From Bacillus sp. V5-8f (GTDB taxonomy: Bacteria; Bacillota; Bacilli; Bacillales; DSM-1321): a DNA stretch of 54,427 bases. Shown here in pieces: positions 37,700 to 49,123 of this stretch (the stretch's first letter is position 1; every line of letters begins with the position of its first letter). The notes beneath the pieces were generated by a model. It worked only from the letters and a program-made list of their open reading frames with translations. It ran no database searches and was not told the origin of the DNA. The stretch is taken from the NCBI RefSeq assembly GCF_002863565.1, contig NZ_PGUW01000025.1:1-54427 (forward strand), written 5' to 3'. The position numbers and the translations under genes were made by a program.

Positions 37700-37945
37700 C
37701 CCTAAATTAGGACACTCGCCAATTGGCAAGCCTTGGTTAAGGCGAAGACAGAGGTGTAGTTAGGCCCGCAGGACAAGGAAAGCTTCGTCAGCGTTACATC
37801 GCACGAAACAAAGCGGCAGCTTTGTGAGCATGCGGGTCACACAGACATTGCCACAGGAAGTGGCGCACTTAGTCTGTGTTCTGATTTATGCAGGTAAGAA
37901 AGTTTCTTACCTGCCTAGGGTAAACCTATATCAATTCCCTTATTA
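37700..37945 (+). other. long structured clpP leader
   Basis: Nested inverted repeats are visible. CCCGCA (37764-37769) pairs with TGCGGG (37830-37835) and encloses ACAAAGC/GCTTTGT (37807-37824). ACACAGAC (37838-37845) pairs with GTCTGTGT (37871-37878) and encloses GCCAC/GTGGC. A 12-bp hairpin (37889-37913) follows with no T-run. Together they look like a folded RNA element or an inserted repeat. No known riboswitch class was recognised. Confidence 0.55.
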
Positions 37946-37959
37946 AGGAGGAAGAAAGA

Positions 37960-38559
37960 ATGAACTTAATTCCTACAGTCATTGAACAAACAAACCGCGG
38001 GGAACGGGCATATGATATTTACTCCCGCCTTTTGAAAGACCGCATCATCATGCTCGGCAGCGGAATAGATGATAATGTTGCAAACTCCATTGTTGCCCAG
38101 CTCTTATTCCTTGAAGCAGAAAATCCGGAAAAGGATATTACCATGTACATCAATTCTCCTGGTGGCAGCATCACAGCTGGTATGGCGATTTATGATACTA
38201 TGCAGCACATTAAGCCGAAAGTTTCTACCGTGTGTATCGGAATGGCTGCTTCCATGGGTGCTTTCCTTCTTGCTGCAGGTGAAAAAGGCAAGCGATTCGC
38301 ACTGCCAAATAGTGAAGTCATGATCCACCAACCGCTTGGAGGAGCCCAAGGTCAAGCTACAGAAATTGAAATCGCAGCACGCCGCATTCTCTTCCTGCGC
38401 TCAAAATTAAATGAAATCCTTGCTGAGCGTACAGGCCAGCCGCTAGAAGTGATCGAACGTGACACGGAACGCGACAACTTTATGGTCGCGGAAAAAGCAA
38501 TGGAATATGGCCTAATTGACAAGGTCATTGCACCAAATCACGGCGACGACAAAAAATAA
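37960..38559 (+). CDS. clpP: ATP-dependent Clp protease proteolytic subunit
   Basis: A 199-residue serine protease that forms the double-heptamer chamber used by ClpX, ClpC and ClpE. The catalytic triad is visible: Ser98 in GMAASMG, His123 in MIHQPLGG and Asp172 in ERDNF. The N-terminal axial-loop region [20 protein letters not shown] is normal. AAGGAGG precedes the ATG. Regulation by CtsR is suggested by the operator upstream. It degrades tmRNA-tagged proteins among others, linking it to ssrA and smpB in this window. Confidence 0.98.
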   Translation: MNLIPTVIEQTNRGERAYDIYSRLLKDRIIMLGSGIDDNVANSIVAQLLFLEAENPEKDITMYINSPGGSITAGMAIYDTMQHIKPKVSTVCIGMAASMGAFLLAAGEKGKRFALPNSEVMIHQPLGGAQGQATEIEIAARRILFLRSKLNEILAERTGQPLEVIERDTERDNFMVAEKAMEYGLIDKVIAPNHGDDKK

Positions 38560-38600
38560 TCGTTGAAATCTATGAAAGAGCCTCTGATTTCATAATAAGG

Positions 38601-38623
38601 AAACCCGCCAATTGGCGGGTTTT
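38601..38623. terminator. bidirectional terminator between clpP and crh
   Basis: AAACCCGCCA and TGGCGGGTTT form a perfect 10-bp stem with a 2-base centre and T4 on the + strand. It separates the convergent clpP and crh genes. Confidence 0.9.
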
Positions 38624-38630
38624 CTATTCA

Positions 38631-38888
38631 TTATATCTCTTGTTCAACAAACGCCTGCAAGGCTTCAATGGCTTCCTCTTCATCCTTGCCCTCTACACTC
38701 AATGTAATGAAAGAACCTGAGCTTACAGCGAGGCTCATTAACCCCATAATGCTTTTAGCATTCACTTTTTTTCCATCCTTCTCAAGAAATACTTCAGAAG
38801 AGAAGCGATTTGCTTCCTGGACAAAAAGCGCGGCCGGACGGGCCTGCAATCCATTTTTCAGCCGGACTTCCACTTGTTTTTCTACCAT
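38631..38888 (-). CDS. crh: Crh, HPr-like catabolite repression protein
   Basis: An 85-residue HPr homologue. Gln15 (KNGLQARPAA) replaces the catalytic His15 of HPr, so it cannot take phosphate from PEP, while the regulatory Ser46 (AKSIMGLM) remains. When phosphorylated by HPr kinase, Crh acts as corepressor of CcpA and also regulates flux at the methylglyoxal branch. The neighbours whiA, yvcK, rapZ and NUDIX are on the same strand upstream, the normal Bacillus arrangement. Confidence 0.96.
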   Translation of the reverse strand: MVEKQVEVRLKNGLQARPAALFVQEANRFSSEVFLEKDGKKVNAKSIMGLMSLAVSSGSFITLSVEGKDEEEAIEALQAFVEQEI

Positions 38889-38906
38889 TCTTTACTCCCC
38901 TCCCTA

Positions 38907-39863
38907 TTATACTTTTAGCTGGTAAGCAGTTTCGCCGGATCTCAGCTTTTCTGCAATTTCATCAATTTTCCGTAGCCGATGATTAATTCCTGATTTGCTG
39001 ATATTGCCGCCGGATACCATTTCTCCCAGCTCTTTCAATGTTACATCCTGAAACGCGACCCTTAACTCTGCAATTTCCCGCAGCCTATCAGGCAGTATGC
39101 CAAGACCGGCGGTTTGCTCAATATATCTGATATTTTCTACCTGCCTCAACGAAGCCCCAATTGTTTTATTCAAATTGGCCGTTTCACAGTTGACTAGACG
39201 GTTGACTGAGTTGCGCATATCGCGCACGATACGCACATCCTCAAACCGAAGCAAGGCATTATGCGCTCCGACTATACTTAAGAATTCAGCAATCTTTTCC
39301 GCTTCCTTCAAATATGTAATATAGCCTTTTTTGCGTTCAAGCGTCTTTGCCTTCAGGCCGAATTGATTCATCAATTCACATAGTGCATCATTATGCTCTT
39401 TATATAAAGAAAATACTTCCAAATGGTAAGAGGATGTTTCTGGATTATTCACGGAGCCTCCTGCAAGGAAAGCGCCTCTTAAGTAGGCGCGTTTGCAGCA
39501 TTTCTTTGCGACGAGGTCTTTAGAAATGCTGTGCTGGATTGCCATTCCAACCCCCAATATTTCTAGATCGGTAAGAATTTTCTGGCCGCCGGAAGATATT
39601 CTTACGATATATACATTATTCTTTTTCAGCTTCATTTTTTTGCGGACAAGCAGCTCTACCTGGACTTCATAGCTTTTCTTTAACAAAGTATAAATTCTTC
39701 TTGCGATTGCCGCATTTTCCGTTTGTATGTCAACAATAAGCTTTCGATTGGAAAATGAGAGAGAACCGTTCATTCGAATAAGCGCGCATAATTCCGCTTT
39801 GCCGCAGCAATCTTTTTCTTCCAGAGTTGTCAGTTCTTTTTTTGTTTCCGAAGCAAAGGACAT
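38907..39863 (-). CDS. whiA: WhiA DNA-binding protein
   Basis: A 318-residue protein with an N-terminal degenerate LAGLIDADG homing-endonuclease fold (residues about 1-215, with [20 protein letters not shown]) and a C-terminal helix-turn-helix ([20 protein letters not shown]). In firmicutes it affects cell division and chromosome segregation. The ATG at 39863 has GGAGGT 8 bases upstream; the open frame runs 14 codons longer. It follows yvcK. Confidence 0.95.
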   Translation of the reverse strand: MSFASETKKELTTLEEKDCCGKAELCALIRMNGSLSFSNRKLIVDIQTENAAIARRIYTLLKKSYEVQVELLVRKKMKLKKNNVYIVRISSGGQKILTDLEILGVGMAIQHSISKDLVAKKCCKRAYLRGAFLAGGSVNNPETSSYHLEVFSLYKEHNDALCELMNQFGLKAKTLERKKGYITYLKEAEKIAEFLSIVGAHNALLRFEDVRIVRDMRNSVNRLVNCETANLNKTIGASLRQVENIRYIEQTAGLGILPDRLREIAELRVAFQDVTLKELGEMVSGGNISKSGINHRLRKIDEIAEKLRSGETAYQLKV

Positions 39864-39917
39864 AGGGTTCCACCTCCATTTCAGAAAATATCTTTCGTTC
39901 GGCATTCGTCCTTATAT

Positions 39918-40904
39918 TTACGTATCGGCATGGCTTTTGGTTTCATTTAAAAGCATTTTGTAAAGGAGCTCAGCAACTTTTTTTGTATCATGCCTGATTA
40001 CGTTATTATCAAAGCTATAGATTTGATCTTCTACAATTTCCAGTCCGAGTTCCTTTAGACTTTCCAAATCAAACCTTACCGGCTGTGCATGCTCTTCTTT
40101 GTAACGCTCAAGTACCGCCTCGGGTATGGCTTTGTTGTTTACGAGTATGCTTGAAATAAAGGAGCAGCTCATGTGGTCGTTTATCGCCTTGACATGATCA
40201 CTGGCAGTGTAGTCCAAGGTTTCACCAGCCTGGGTCATTAAGTTACAAATATATACTTTTTTTGCATCTGATTGGCATATCTCTTCCCCAAGACTCGGAA
40301 CAAGCAAGTTTGGAAGAATACTTGTGTAGAGGCTTCCCGGGCCAAGCACAATTAAATCGGCCTGCTTGATTTCCTGTATGGTTTCCCTTAGGGGCATGAT
40401 TTCGTCCGGGGAAAGGAACACGCGCTTTATCTTCTTACCTGAGTAGGGGATCTTCGACTCGCCCGTAACAATGCTGCCATCTTCCATTTCTGCATGGAGA
40501 ATAACGCTTTGGTTCGCAGAGGGCAGCACTTTGCCCCTTACATTCAAAACCTTGCTCATTTCCTGGATGGCATGAACAAAGTCCCCTGTAATCGAAGTCA
40601 TGGCAGCAATGATGAGATTTCCAAGAGAATGGCCGGTCAACTCGTTGGAGCTTCCAAAGCGATGTTGAAACATTTGTTCGATAAGCGGCTCAACGTCTGA
40701 TAAAGCCGCAAGAACATTGCGTATATCCCCCGGCGCTGGTATGTCCAATTCATTCCTTAATCTGCCTGAGCTGCCTCCATCATCCGCTACCGTGACAATC
40801 GCTGTTATATCAACTGGATATTTTTTTAAACCCCTTAACAAAACCGGCAGGCCGGTACCGCCGCCAATGATGACTACTCTTGGCTGCTTAAGTTTTTTGG
40901 CCAT
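39918..40904 (-). CDS. yvcK: YvcK, UDP-sugar-binding CofD-like regulator (gluconeogenesis factor)
   Basis: A 328-residue protein of the CofD/YvcK family, with an N-terminal Rossmann-like start [30 protein letters not shown] and [16 protein letters not shown]. YvcK binds UDP-GlcNAc and is needed for growth on gluconeogenic carbon sources and for normal cell shape. Its ATG overlaps the rapZ 3' end by 17 bases and has AGAGGAAG just upstream, so the two are coupled. Confidence 0.95.
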   Translation of the reverse strand: MAKKLKQPRVVIIGGGTGLPVLLRGLKKYPVDITAIVTVADDGGSSGRLRNELDIPAPGDIRNVLAALSDVEPLIEQMFQHRFGSSNELTGHSLGNLIIAAMTSITGDFVHAIQEMSKVLNVRGKVLPSANQSVILHAEMEDGSIVTGESKIPYSGKKIKRVFLSPDEIMPLRETIQEIKQADLIVLGPGSLYTSILPNLLVPSLGEEICQSDAKKVYICNLMTQAGETLDYTASDHVKAINDHMSCSFISSILVNNKAIPEAVLERYKEEHAQPVRFDLESLKELGLEIVEDQIYSFDNNVIRHDTKKVAELLYKMLLNETKSHADT

Positions 40905-41790
40905 CTACTTTCTTCCTCTTCTCTATATCACGATGGGAAACATGTGTAACATAATCTTTCTTAAAATGATTAGCGATGTGTTCAGCGAGTGCTACCGATC
41001 TATGCTGGCCCCCTGTACAGCCAATCGCAATGACCAGTTGGGCTTTTCCCTCCCGTTTATAGTGCGGAAGCATAAAGCTTAGCAAGTCAATAACTTTTTC
41101 CAGAAATTTGTTTGTTTCATTCCACTTTAGCACGTAACTTGACACTTCTTCATCAAGGCCGGTTTTGGGCCGCATATGTTCAATATAATGCGGATTGGGA
41201 AGAAAACGGACATCAAACACAAGGTCTGCGTCAATCGGCAGCCCATGCTTAAATCCGAAAGACATCACATTTACAGTAAAAATTGCTTTTTTATCATTCG
41301 AAAATTCCGTGAGGATCTTTTCCCTTAGTTCGCGCGGCTTTAACTCAGAGGTATTATAAATCGTCTGAGCCCTTCCTTTTAATTCCTCAAGAAGGCTTCT
41401 TTCCTGGAGGATTCCGTCCAATGGCCGGCCTGAAGGGGCGAGTGGATGAGTCCTTCTCGTTTCCTTATATCTACGCACCAAGGCTGCATCATCCGCATCA
41501 AGAAATAAAATCTGTGGTGTAAGCCATGACGTCTCGGCCAAATCGTCAAGCGCTTTAAACAAATGGTCAAAAAATTCCCGTCCCCTTAAGTCCATGACCA
41601 AGGCGACTTTATTCATTTTATTTCCGGATTCCTTCATTAATTCAAGGAATTTCGGCAGCAATGTGGGTGGCAAATTATCGACACAGAAAAAACCCAAATC
41701 TTCAAAGCTTTGGATAGCGACCGTTTTTCCCGCACCGGACATCCCTGTGATAATGACTAATTGTGTTTCCCCTACCGAACCAGTACTCAT
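40888..41790 (-). CDS. rapZ: RapZ/YvcJ nucleotide-binding protein
   Basis: A 300-residue P-loop protein with Walker A GMSGAGKT (residues 16-23), the DNLPP motif, and a C-terminal domain with CTGGQHRSV. In E. coli RapZ controls the sRNA GlmZ; the Bacillus protein YvcJ binds and hydrolyses nucleotides and affects competence. The ATG at 41790 has GGGGG 7-8 bases upstream; a TTG 5 codons earlier is open but poorer. Confidence 0.95.
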   Translation of the reverse strand: MSTGSVGETQLVIITGMSGAGKTVAIQSFEDLGFFCVDNLPPTLLPKFLELMKESGNKMNKVALVMDLRGREFFDHLFKALDDLAETSWLTPQILFLDADDAALVRRYKETRRTHPLAPSGRPLDGILQERSLLEELKGRAQTIYNTSELKPRELREKILTEFSNDKKAIFTVNVMSFGFKHGLPIDADLVFDVRFLPNPHYIEHMRPKTGLDEEVSSYVLKWNETNKFLEKVIDLLSFMLPHYKREGKAQLVIAIGCTGGQHRSVALAEHIANHFKKDYVTHVSHRDIEKRKKVDGQKT

Positions 41791-41867
41791 AATCTGTCCC
41801 CCCAATAGTTAAGCTTGTTTAGACACTTCACTTAACCTATCATCATTAGCTACCCATTTCTTATATA

Positions 41868-42335
41868 TCAGCCTGGATCAAGCCTATATGCAATCAGTTC
41901 AAAATCCGGTGTATATGTAAACGTACCGTAAATGATCCCGTTGCCGCGAATCATGTAATCCAAAATATGGTGGTCTCCGGAGGCCATCGGCAGTTTATTT
42001 ATCTCTTCGATATCATGCCAGGAAAGCTCTCCCTCTTCACTCTCATACACATTAACACCGTCAGACTCCGTCGCAAAGAACGTGAACATCATCCACTCGG
42101 ATAGAACTTTATCTCCATCTTTCATAATAAAGGTAAAGATCCCCTTAATGGCAGGGTTCTTTAAATACATTCCTGTTTCTTCCCTATACTCCCGGATACA
42201 GGCATCCCGTACCGATTCTCCCGGCTCCATCTTCCCGCCAGGCGCTACCCACCACCCGCGGCGCGGTTTTTTCAAGAGCAAGACTTGACCGTCTCTTATT
42301 AACACGCAATTCGTAACACGCTGCACTTTTTTCAC
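41868..42335 (-). CDS. yvcI: NUDIX hydrolase (YvcI type)
   Basis: The NUDIX box is complete (GGKMEPGESVRDACIREYREET), so it should hydrolyse a nucleoside diphosphate derivative; the substrate is unknown. Sequence and position match B. subtilis YvcI, the first gene of the yvcI-rapZ-yvcK-whiA-crh cluster. The start is uncertain: the GTG at 42335 gives the family-typical start KKVQRVTNCVL, but an ATG at 42368 adds 11 residues and a GTG at 42326 has the best ribosome binding site (GAGGTGA). Confidence 0.9.
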   Translation of the reverse strand: MKKVQRVTNCVLIRDGQVLLLKKPRRGWWVAPGGKMEPGESVRDACIREYREETGMYLKNPAIKGIFTFIMKDGDKVLSEWMMFTFFATESDGVNVYESEEGELSWHDIEEINKLPMASGDHHILDYMIRGNGIIYGTFTYTPDFELIAYRLDPG

Positions 42336-42368
42336 CTCGGGCTTTCCAGATTTGCACCAAACATTCAT

Positions 42369-42804
42369 AAAAAAGCCTTGTTGGGCTGCATATCAGGCAA
42401 ATCTTCTATCGACTTCATTTATGATTATCTATTTAAGAATTCTGTTAAAAGGAAACAAGATGAATTCTTATTATTATACTATTTTTGTAAACCGCCTACA
42501 ATGAACAATGGCTGACAATTTCCATCCATTGACCGTTTCATTATCAACAAAAAAAGGACACGGAACCTAATGTCCGTGCCAAACATGGTCTATATTTTTA
42601 AAAGGGGGTCAATTTCTATTATTACTATACCCAACATACATTGCATGTATGTTACAACTTAATTAAATGCCAGTTACGAATTGTAAAATATATGAAATTT
42701 ATCCCCGTGCAATAAGATCTATGGCATGAATGGAGGAGGAGGTTCGCGATTTTACACGAGCGGTTTTCCCTGAAGCTCTTTCCCCACTCTCGTGTCGGAG
42801 CAAG
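42369..42804. other. 430-bp intergenic stretch with terminator and palindrome
   Basis: Besides the terminator at 42549 it holds an orphan palindrome: AACATACAT (42633-42641) and ATGTATGTT (42645-42653) are separated by 3 bases, with no T-run. No gene is visible. Confidence 0.45.
42549..42580 (-). terminator. putative terminator after trxB
   Basis: On the minus strand GGCACGGA (42580-42573) pairs with TCCGTGTCC (42564-42556), followed by T7. It lies about 220 bases after trxB, a longer distance than usual. Confidence 0.7.
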
Positions 42805-43782
<978 letters not shown>

Positions 43783-43873
43783 TCATTTACATGATAAACT
43801 AACAGTTCTTCCATTGTTTAGTATTTCCTATTACTATCCTATATAACAAATATATATCAGTCCAAATATTTGC

Positions 43874-45376
43874 TCACTGTAAAAGAGCACTCACCATTTT
43901 TACATATTTAGACAGAGAAGAGACAGAAATCAAATGTTTTTTGGCAATTTCCAACTGGGTCTTTCTTTCATTGCGCAGCTGGTGCCAAACATATTCCAGC
44001 GCTGCTGCCCAAGCTGCTGGATTATTCAACTTATGGTATGTTGTTTCAGCCTCCATGAATACAGAAAACCACGTTAAAAATAATCCCGCCTCACTAAGCT
44101 GGATGGGTTGGTGATGGTGATACAGCAGTTCTGCGGCCCGGTCAGCAAAATCGATGGCAGGCAGTGTCTCCTTGGAATCAGGATCCATAACGGATTGTGC
44201 ATAATTTTTTTCAAGCGGTGTGAATAGCGGATTATCTTGAAAGTAAGGGTGATCGATTAGAAGATCCTTTTGCGAAGAATGCTTGGTCAAAAATATCGCA
44301 AACATCCTTTCTTCAATAAATTCGCTTTCTAGCCTTTTTAATATAGAAGAAACCTGGTGTTCAAAGCCGTCGTCAGCTGGCTCTGTTTCTCCCCATGGTT
44401 CCAATCCTTTTTTGTCCGGGTTTAGCTGAAGTACTTTATTCCATGCTTGTTTTGCTGTCGCTTCATGACCCAAATGAAAAGCAGAATTAGCGAGCCAATA
44501 GTAGAAGGTGCCATCGCCTTCATAGCCGTTTTTCTGAAGCTGCTTAAGCCATTTGTATGCGAGAGCGTATTTTCCAGTTAACGCAAAAGTCGCTCCTAGC
44601 TTAAAACGGTGCTCCGTCAAAATCGGCCTGACCTTATCGAGCGCATTGACTAATTCTTCAACTTTTTCTTGGTTTTGCTGATAATGGTGAAATACGACAA
44701 GGTTGCATAGGGCATGAAGATTACCCGGGCTTTTTTCCAGAACTTCCTCTAATGTACGGAATGCTTCATCCGGCTTTCCCAAATAAAAATAAGCAAGCGC
44801 CAGATTATTATAAGCTGACCAGAACTCAGGATGCTGTTCAATCGTTTCCTGCAGCACATCAATCGCTTTTTGAAAATCCCCAGCCTCGAGGTATTCGCGT
44901 GCGTTTTCCTGCTTCTTGATCAAATCGTCCTGCTGCTCAAGGGATTCTTCCGTTTCATCCGTTTCAAACGTGATTAAATCAAGCAGGTCTTCAGCATCTT
45001 CACTGAATTCTCCGTGCTCTTCCTTATCAAGGTACGCACTTGCATGGCGGTAAGCTTCCTGAAACATGCCTAAATGGGCGTAATTGTTTGCCAGAAAATA
45101 ATGGCACTCTGTCATATATGGATCCAATACATTTAGTATGTTTTCAAGTAAACCATTCGAATATTTGTACTCCCCAATTTCCGTGCATGTAATTGCCAGC
45201 TGACAGGCAATCATCGGTTCCGTTGGTTCGAGCTCAAGCGCCCGTTCGAAATATCTTTTTGCTTTATATAAATCACGTCTGTGATATGCTTTTAAACCCT
45301 TGGTGAAATAATATTCTCCTGTCGGGTGAAAGGACAAAATTTTGGCCTGCTGGCCTGCTTGAGAGTCTTTTCCCAT
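43874..45376 (-). CDS. TPR-repeat protein (YvcD type)
   Basis: A 500-residue soluble protein made of tetratricopeptide repeats, e.g. EYYFTKGLKAYHRRDLYKAK, FWSAYNNLALAYFYLGKPDE and GTFYYWLANSAFHLGHEATA, ending with a helical C-terminal domain (about 330-500). The C-terminus carries a helix-turn-helix-like end (QLEIAKKHLISVSSLSKYVK). TPR proteins bring partners together; no partner is known here. It lies between trxB and the PAP2 gene, as yvcD does near the his operon in Bacillus. The ATG at 45376 has GGAGG 6 bases upstream. Confidence 0.88.
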   Translation of the reverse strand: MGKDSQAGQQAKILSFHPTGEYYFTKGLKAYHRRDLYKAKRYFERALELEPTEPMIACQLAITCTEIGEYKYSNGLLENILNVLDPYMTECHYFLANNYAHLGMFQEAYRHASAYLDKEEHGEFSEDAEDLLDLITFETDETEESLEQQDDLIKKQENAREYLEAGDFQKAIDVLQETIEQHPEFWSAYNNLALAYFYLGKPDEAFRTLEEVLEKSPGNLHALCNLVVFHHYQQNQEKVEELVNALDKVRPILTEHRFKLGATFALTGKYALAYKWLKQLQKNGYEGDGTFYYWLANSAFHLGHEATAKQAWNKVLQLNPDKKGLEPWGETEPADDGFEHQVSSILKRLESEFIEERMFAIFLTKHSSQKDLLIDHPYFQDNPLFTPLEKNYAQSVMDPDSKETLPAIDFADRAAELLYHHHQPIQLSEAGLFLTWFSVFMEAETTYHKLNNPAAWAAALEYVWHQLRNERKTQLEIAKKHLISVSSLSKYVKMVSALLQ

Positions 45377-45659
45377 GAAATCCTCCATCTTCAAGTTGTT
45401 TAACTACAGTAGTATACCATAGCAGCATGGGTTTGAGTAACATTTCCCCATGCCGAAAATGGCAAAAAGTAGGATTATAGGAATGATACAAACCAATAAA
45501 GATAACTCTTCTTACAGCAAGCCTGTTTTTATAAGTGAACTATTTGCCTTTCTGTATGATTAGAAAAAAGAAAATCAGGTTATTTAAGTAGAAACCGCCT
45601 TTACATGCCGTTAACAAGCAGAGGTTGGCTAATATCTGCATAAAAAAGAAGGGGTTGCC

Positions 45660-46313
45660 ATGTTCGATAAGAAGACTAATAGAGTAAGGGATTTATTAGG
45701 CTTACTCGTGTTCCCGATACTAGGGTTGATATATGGATGGTTAAATAACAGCCATCAGGATGCGGTGACTTTATCAACCTCGTTTGATAACTCCATTCCG
45801 TTCCTCCCTGTTTTCATCATTCCATATATAAGCTGGTACGGATATATCGTTTTCTATCTGCTATATTTTTGGCAGAAGAGTACCGCTTTGTATTGGAAGA
45901 CAATTTCTCTCATCACTGTTGGTGAAGTCCTATGCTTCTGCATTTACTATTTCTTTCAAACTACGGTACCGAGGCCAGAGCTTTCAGGGGATGGTCTGCT
46001 AATTCAGCTTGTATACTTTATCTATACTAACGATCAACCATTTAATTGCTTCCCAAGTATCCATGTCCTTACAACAAGTGCGATCATGCTGTCCATCCTG
46101 AATTTGGAGAATACAAGTGTTAGGCAGCAGTTTATTTGTTATTTCATAGGTGCGTTGATTATTCTGTCTACCTTATTTGTAAAGCAGCATATCATTTACG
46201 ATGTAGTCGCTTCTATTATTGTTTCAATTAGTTTAAACAGTTTTTTGCCAAGCTTAAAAAAGCCAATGCTGAGAGTCGAACGGAAAACGCAGAAAGAATA
46301 TCAAACCTTCTAG
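45660..46313 (+). CDS. PAP2-family membrane phosphatase
   Basis: A 217-residue protein with five or six hydrophobic segments. The PAP2 signature is present: NCFPSIHV (PSxH, about residues 128-135), and KQHIIYDV with the catalytic His and Asp near 179-184; the first motif is reduced to RPE near 103. It would dephosphorylate a lipid phosphate such as phosphatidic acid or undecaprenyl diphosphate; substrate is inferred only from the family. The ATG is preceded by AAGGGG. It stands alone between two minus-strand units. Confidence 0.85.
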   Translation: MFDKKTNRVRDLLGLLVFPILGLIYGWLNNSHQDAVTLSTSFDNSIPFLPVFIIPYISWYGYIVFYLLYFWQKSTALYWKTISLITVGEVLCFCIYYFFQTTVPRPELSGDGLLIQLVYFIYTNDQPFNCFPSIHVLTTSAIMLSILNLENTSVRQQFICYFIGALIILSTLFVKQHIIYDVVASIIVSISLNSFLPSLKKPMLRVERKTQKEYQTF

Positions 46314-46325
46314 CAAACATTATGC

Positions 46326-46366
46326 AAAAAAATAGGAAGAGGCGTCAGCGCCCCTTCCTACTTTTT
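46326..46366. terminator. bidirectional terminator between the PAP2 gene and the his operon
   Basis: TAGGAAG (46333-46339) pairs with CTTCCTA (46354-46360) and an inner GGCG/CGCC extends the stem; A/T runs lie on both sides. It overlaps the last codon of hisI. Confidence 0.88.
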
Positions 46367-47000
46367 ATCCCTTGGCTGCATGCCTTTCCTTGAGCACTGA
46401 AAGTACTTTCTCAAAAGGCAGCTCCTGCTCTTGAAGCAATACAAACAGGTGGTATAACAAATCAGCTGTTTCCCACGATAATTCCTCATGGTCACGGTTC
46501 TTCGCTGCAATAATCACCTCGGCTGCTTCTTCGCCTACTTTTTTCAGAATCTTGTCCACTCCTTTGTCAAATAGATAAGTAGTGTAAGATCCTTCCGGCA
46601 TCGCTTTCTTCCGTTCAGCGATAAGCGCTTCAAGCTCCGTTAAAAAGGAAACATCAGCTTTCTCCTCCGCAGGTTCATCGGTTGTATAAACAGACTCTGT
46701 AAAACAACTGGTTGTTCCAGTATGGCACGCGGGCCCCGTTGGTTTTACCAGGACAACCAAAGAATCGCTGTCACAGTCAAACTTTATTTCAACGATTTTC
46801 TGTGTATTCCCACTGGTAGCCCCTTTATGCCACAGCTCGTTCCTGGATCGGCTAAAGAACCACGTTTCTCCTTTTTCAATGGATAGTTCAAGCGATTCCT
46901 TATTCATATACGCAAGGGTCAGGACTTCTTTCGTATCTGCATCCTGGACAATCGCAGGAATCAAACCCTTTTCATCAAATTTGGCATCATCTATATTCAT
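46365..47000 (-). CDS. hisI: bifunctional phosphoribosyl-AMP cyclohydrolase / phosphoribosyl-ATP pyrophosphatase
   Basis: A 211-residue fusion enzyme for steps 2 and 3 of histidine synthesis. The N-terminal cyclohydrolase domain (1-110) has the metal-binding [10 protein letters not shown] and HTGTTSCF motifs; the C-terminal pyrophosphatase domain (118-205) has [11 protein letters not shown] and [15 protein letters not shown]. Its ATG overlaps the hisF stop codon by 4 bases. It is the last gene of the his operon. Confidence 0.97.
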   Translation of the reverse strand: MNIDDAKFDEKGLIPAIVQDADTKEVLTLAYMNKESLELSIEKGETWFFSRSRNELWHKGATSGNTQKIVEIKFDCDSDSLVVLVKPTGPACHTGTTSCFTESVYTTDEPAEEKADVSFLTELEALIAERKKAMPEGSYTTYLFDKGVDKILKKVGEEAAEVIIAAKNRDHEELSWETADLLYHLFVLLQEQELPFEKVLSVLKERHAAKG

Positions 47001-47755
47001 CTTACAACCACTCCCTGTTGTTTAAGAAACGTTTTTACTTCCTTTACCGAGGTTTCTTTGTAATGGAAAATTGAGGCCGCCAATGCTGCATCTGCTTTCC
47101 CCGCTTTAAAAGCGTCCTCAAAATGCTGCGCGTTTCCGGCGCCCCCTGAGGCTATGACTGGAACCGTCACAGCTTCACTCACAGCTTTTGTCAAGTCGAT
47201 GTTAAAGCCGCTTTTTTCACCGTCGCAATCCATGCTTGTCAGTAAGATTTCCCCGGCGCCCCGGTCTACCGCTTCTTTTGCCCATGTGATAACATCCCGC
47301 TCAGTCGGCTTTCGGCCACCATGCGTGTACACTCTCCATGTCCCGATTGTTTCATCATATTTCGCGTCGATGGCAACAACTATACATTGAGAGCCAAAAT
47401 AACTGGCTCCTTCATTGATTAATTCAGGGCGAAGGACGGCAGCAGTATTCAATGAAACCTTATCAGCGCCGGCACGCAAAATCCGTTTCATATCCTCAAG
47501 CGAATTGATGCCCCCGCCCACTGTAAAAGGAATCGCAAGGCTGGAAGCTACAGCCTTCACTACTTCCACCATCGTCTGCCTGCCTTCATGGGATGCCGAA
47601 ATATCAAGGAAAACCAGCTCATCTGCACCTTCCTTGTCATAAAAGGCAGCGAGTTCCACCGGATCGCCAGCATCCCTAAGCGAAACAAACTGTACGCCTT
47701 TTACGACTCGTCCCTCTTTTACATCCAAGCAAGGGATGATCCGTTTTGTTAACAT
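46997..47755 (-). CDS. hisF: imidazole glycerol phosphate synthase, cyclase subunit
   Basis: A 252-residue TIM barrel that with HisH closes the imidazole ring. Typical parts are [20 protein letters not shown] with catalytic Asp, VGGGINS and [15 protein letters not shown] with the second catalytic Asp. The ATG at 47755 gives the usual start; a GTG three codons earlier is open. It lies one base after hisA. Confidence 0.98.
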   Translation of the reverse strand: MLTKRIIPCLDVKEGRVVKGVQFVSLRDAGDPVELAAFYDKEGADELVFLDISASHEGRQTMVEVVKAVASSLAIPFTVGGGINSLEDMKRILRAGADKVSLNTAAVLRPELINEGASYFGSQCIVVAIDAKYDETIGTWRVYTHGGRKPTERDVITWAKEAVDRGAGEILLTSMDCDGEKSGFNIDLTKAVSEAVTVPVIASGGAGNAQHFEDAFKAGKADAALAASIFHYKETSVKEVKTFLKQQGVVVR

Positions 47756-47756
47756 T

Positions 47757-48491
47757 TTATCCACGCACCCTCTCTAACGCATCCTTTACCGTAAAACGGT
47801 TCGTATAAAGCGCCTTTCCAACGATCGCCCCTTCGATGCCATGTGAGTGTACAGCTTTTAATGCAGTGAGATCCTCCAGGCTGCTGATTCCACCTGAAGC
47901 AATGACATCACGTCCCGTTTCTTCCGCCATCCTGACGACTCCTTCGATATTAGGGCCGGACAGCATGCCATCAGTGGCAATATCAGTTACGATAAAGGTT
48001 TGCGCACCGGCATCGGCGACCGCTTTACCTAGTTCATAAGCATCGGTTTCCGAAGTCTGGAGCCATCCATGCGTGGCAACCTTTCCATCTTTTGCGTCGA
48101 TTCCAATTACAATTTGGCTGCCGTATTTTCTAATCATTTCTTTTGTAAATGCCGGGTTGGAAACAGCCACACTCCCCAATATTACACGCGAAACTCCATT
48201 TTCAAGGTAATGGGCTATATCTGCTTCCGTACGGATGCCTCCACCAATCTGGATGTTTGCAGATAGGTCCTTTGCTGCCTTGATAACGTAGGTATCATTA
48301 ACCCGTTGCCCCTCTTTTGCGCCATCCAAGTCGACCATATGAATCCACTGTGCTCCCTGGTCTGCAAAGCTTTTTGCCATGTCGAAAGGGGAGTCGCCAT
48401 AGACCGTTTCCTGGTTATAATCTCCCTGAATCAGGCGCACACATTTCCCTCCGCGCATATCAATTGCCGGATAGATTGTAAACTTGCTCAT
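47757..48491 (-). CDS. hisA: phosphoribosylformimino-5-aminoimidazole carboxamide ribotide isomerase
   Basis: A 244-residue TIM barrel for step 4 of histidine synthesis. [20 protein letters not shown] starts the protein with catalytic Asp, and [11 protein letters not shown] and [14 protein letters not shown] hold phosphate-binding and second catalytic residues. It overlaps the hisH stop by 4 bases. Confidence 0.98.
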   Translation of the reverse strand: MSKFTIYPAIDMRGGKCVRLIQGDYNQETVYGDSPFDMAKSFADQGAQWIHMVDLDGAKEGQRVNDTYVIKAAKDLSANIQIGGGIRTEADIAHYLENGVSRVILGSVAVSNPAFTKEMIRKYGSQIVIGIDAKDGKVATHGWLQTSETDAYELGKAVADAGAQTFIVTDIATDGMLSGPNIEGVVRMAEETGRDVIASGGISSLEDLTALKAVHSHGIEGAIVGKALYTNRFTVKDALERVRG

Positions 48492-49123
48492 CGGCTAACC
48501 TTCCCTTCCACTAACTCCAAGTAATTTTTCAACAGTGCCATGCCCATCCCACCGCTTTTTTCCGGGTGGAATTGCATGCCATATACCGAACCCCGTCCAA
48601 CTACGGCGGGAACATCAACGTCATATTCCGCAGAAGCGGTGATCACACCTTTGTCTTCTGTCTCTACATAAAACGAGTGGACAAAGTACACGTAATCTTG
48701 CTCAAGACCTTGCTGCAGTTTTGATTCGTTGGTGAACTTCAGCCTGTTCCAGCCCATGTGCGGTACCTTGTAAGTATCACCATGACGGTCGGTTCCTGTA
48801 AAACGCACCACTTTTCCTGGCAGCAGGGCAAGCCCTTTGGAAAAGCCGTTTTCTTCACTTTCCTCAAAAAGAAGCTGCATGCCGAGGCAAATGCCAAGCA
48901 GCGGTTTTCCGCTTTTTACATACTCCTTAATAAAACCTGTCAACTCCTGCCGATCCAGAAGCGTCATTGCATCTTTAAAAGAACCCACACCCGGAAGGAT
49001 AAGGCCCTTTGCATCTCCAAGCTTCTCCGGGTCATCGGAAATAAACCAATCCACGCCGAGGCGGTCAAGCGCACAGCTAACGCTGAACAAGTTACCCATT
49101 CCATAATCAATGATACCTATCAT
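48488..49123 (-). CDS. hisH: imidazole glycerol phosphate synthase, glutamine amidotransferase subunit
   Basis: A 211-residue class I glutamine amidotransferase that supplies ammonia to HisF. It has the nucleophile motif [11 protein letters not shown], and [10 protein letters not shown] with catalytic His and Glu. Its ATG follows the hisB stop codon directly, with AAAGGGA as ribosome binding site inside the end of hisB. Confidence 0.98.
   Translation of the reverse strand: MIGIIDYGMGNLFSVSCALDRLGVDWFISDDPEKLGDAKGLILPGVGSFKDAMTLLDRQELTGFIKEYVKSGKPLLGICLGMQLLFEESEENGFSKGLALLPGKVVRFTGTDRHGDTYKVPHMGWNRLKFTNESKLQQGLEQDYVYFVHSFYVETEDKGVITASAEYDVDVPAVVGRGSVYGMQFHPEKSGGMGMALLKNYLELVEGKVSR

Noticed and set aside
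37889..37913. Terminator in the clpP leader
   Set aside because: The hairpin is strong, but it is followed by CTAGGG and not by a T-run.
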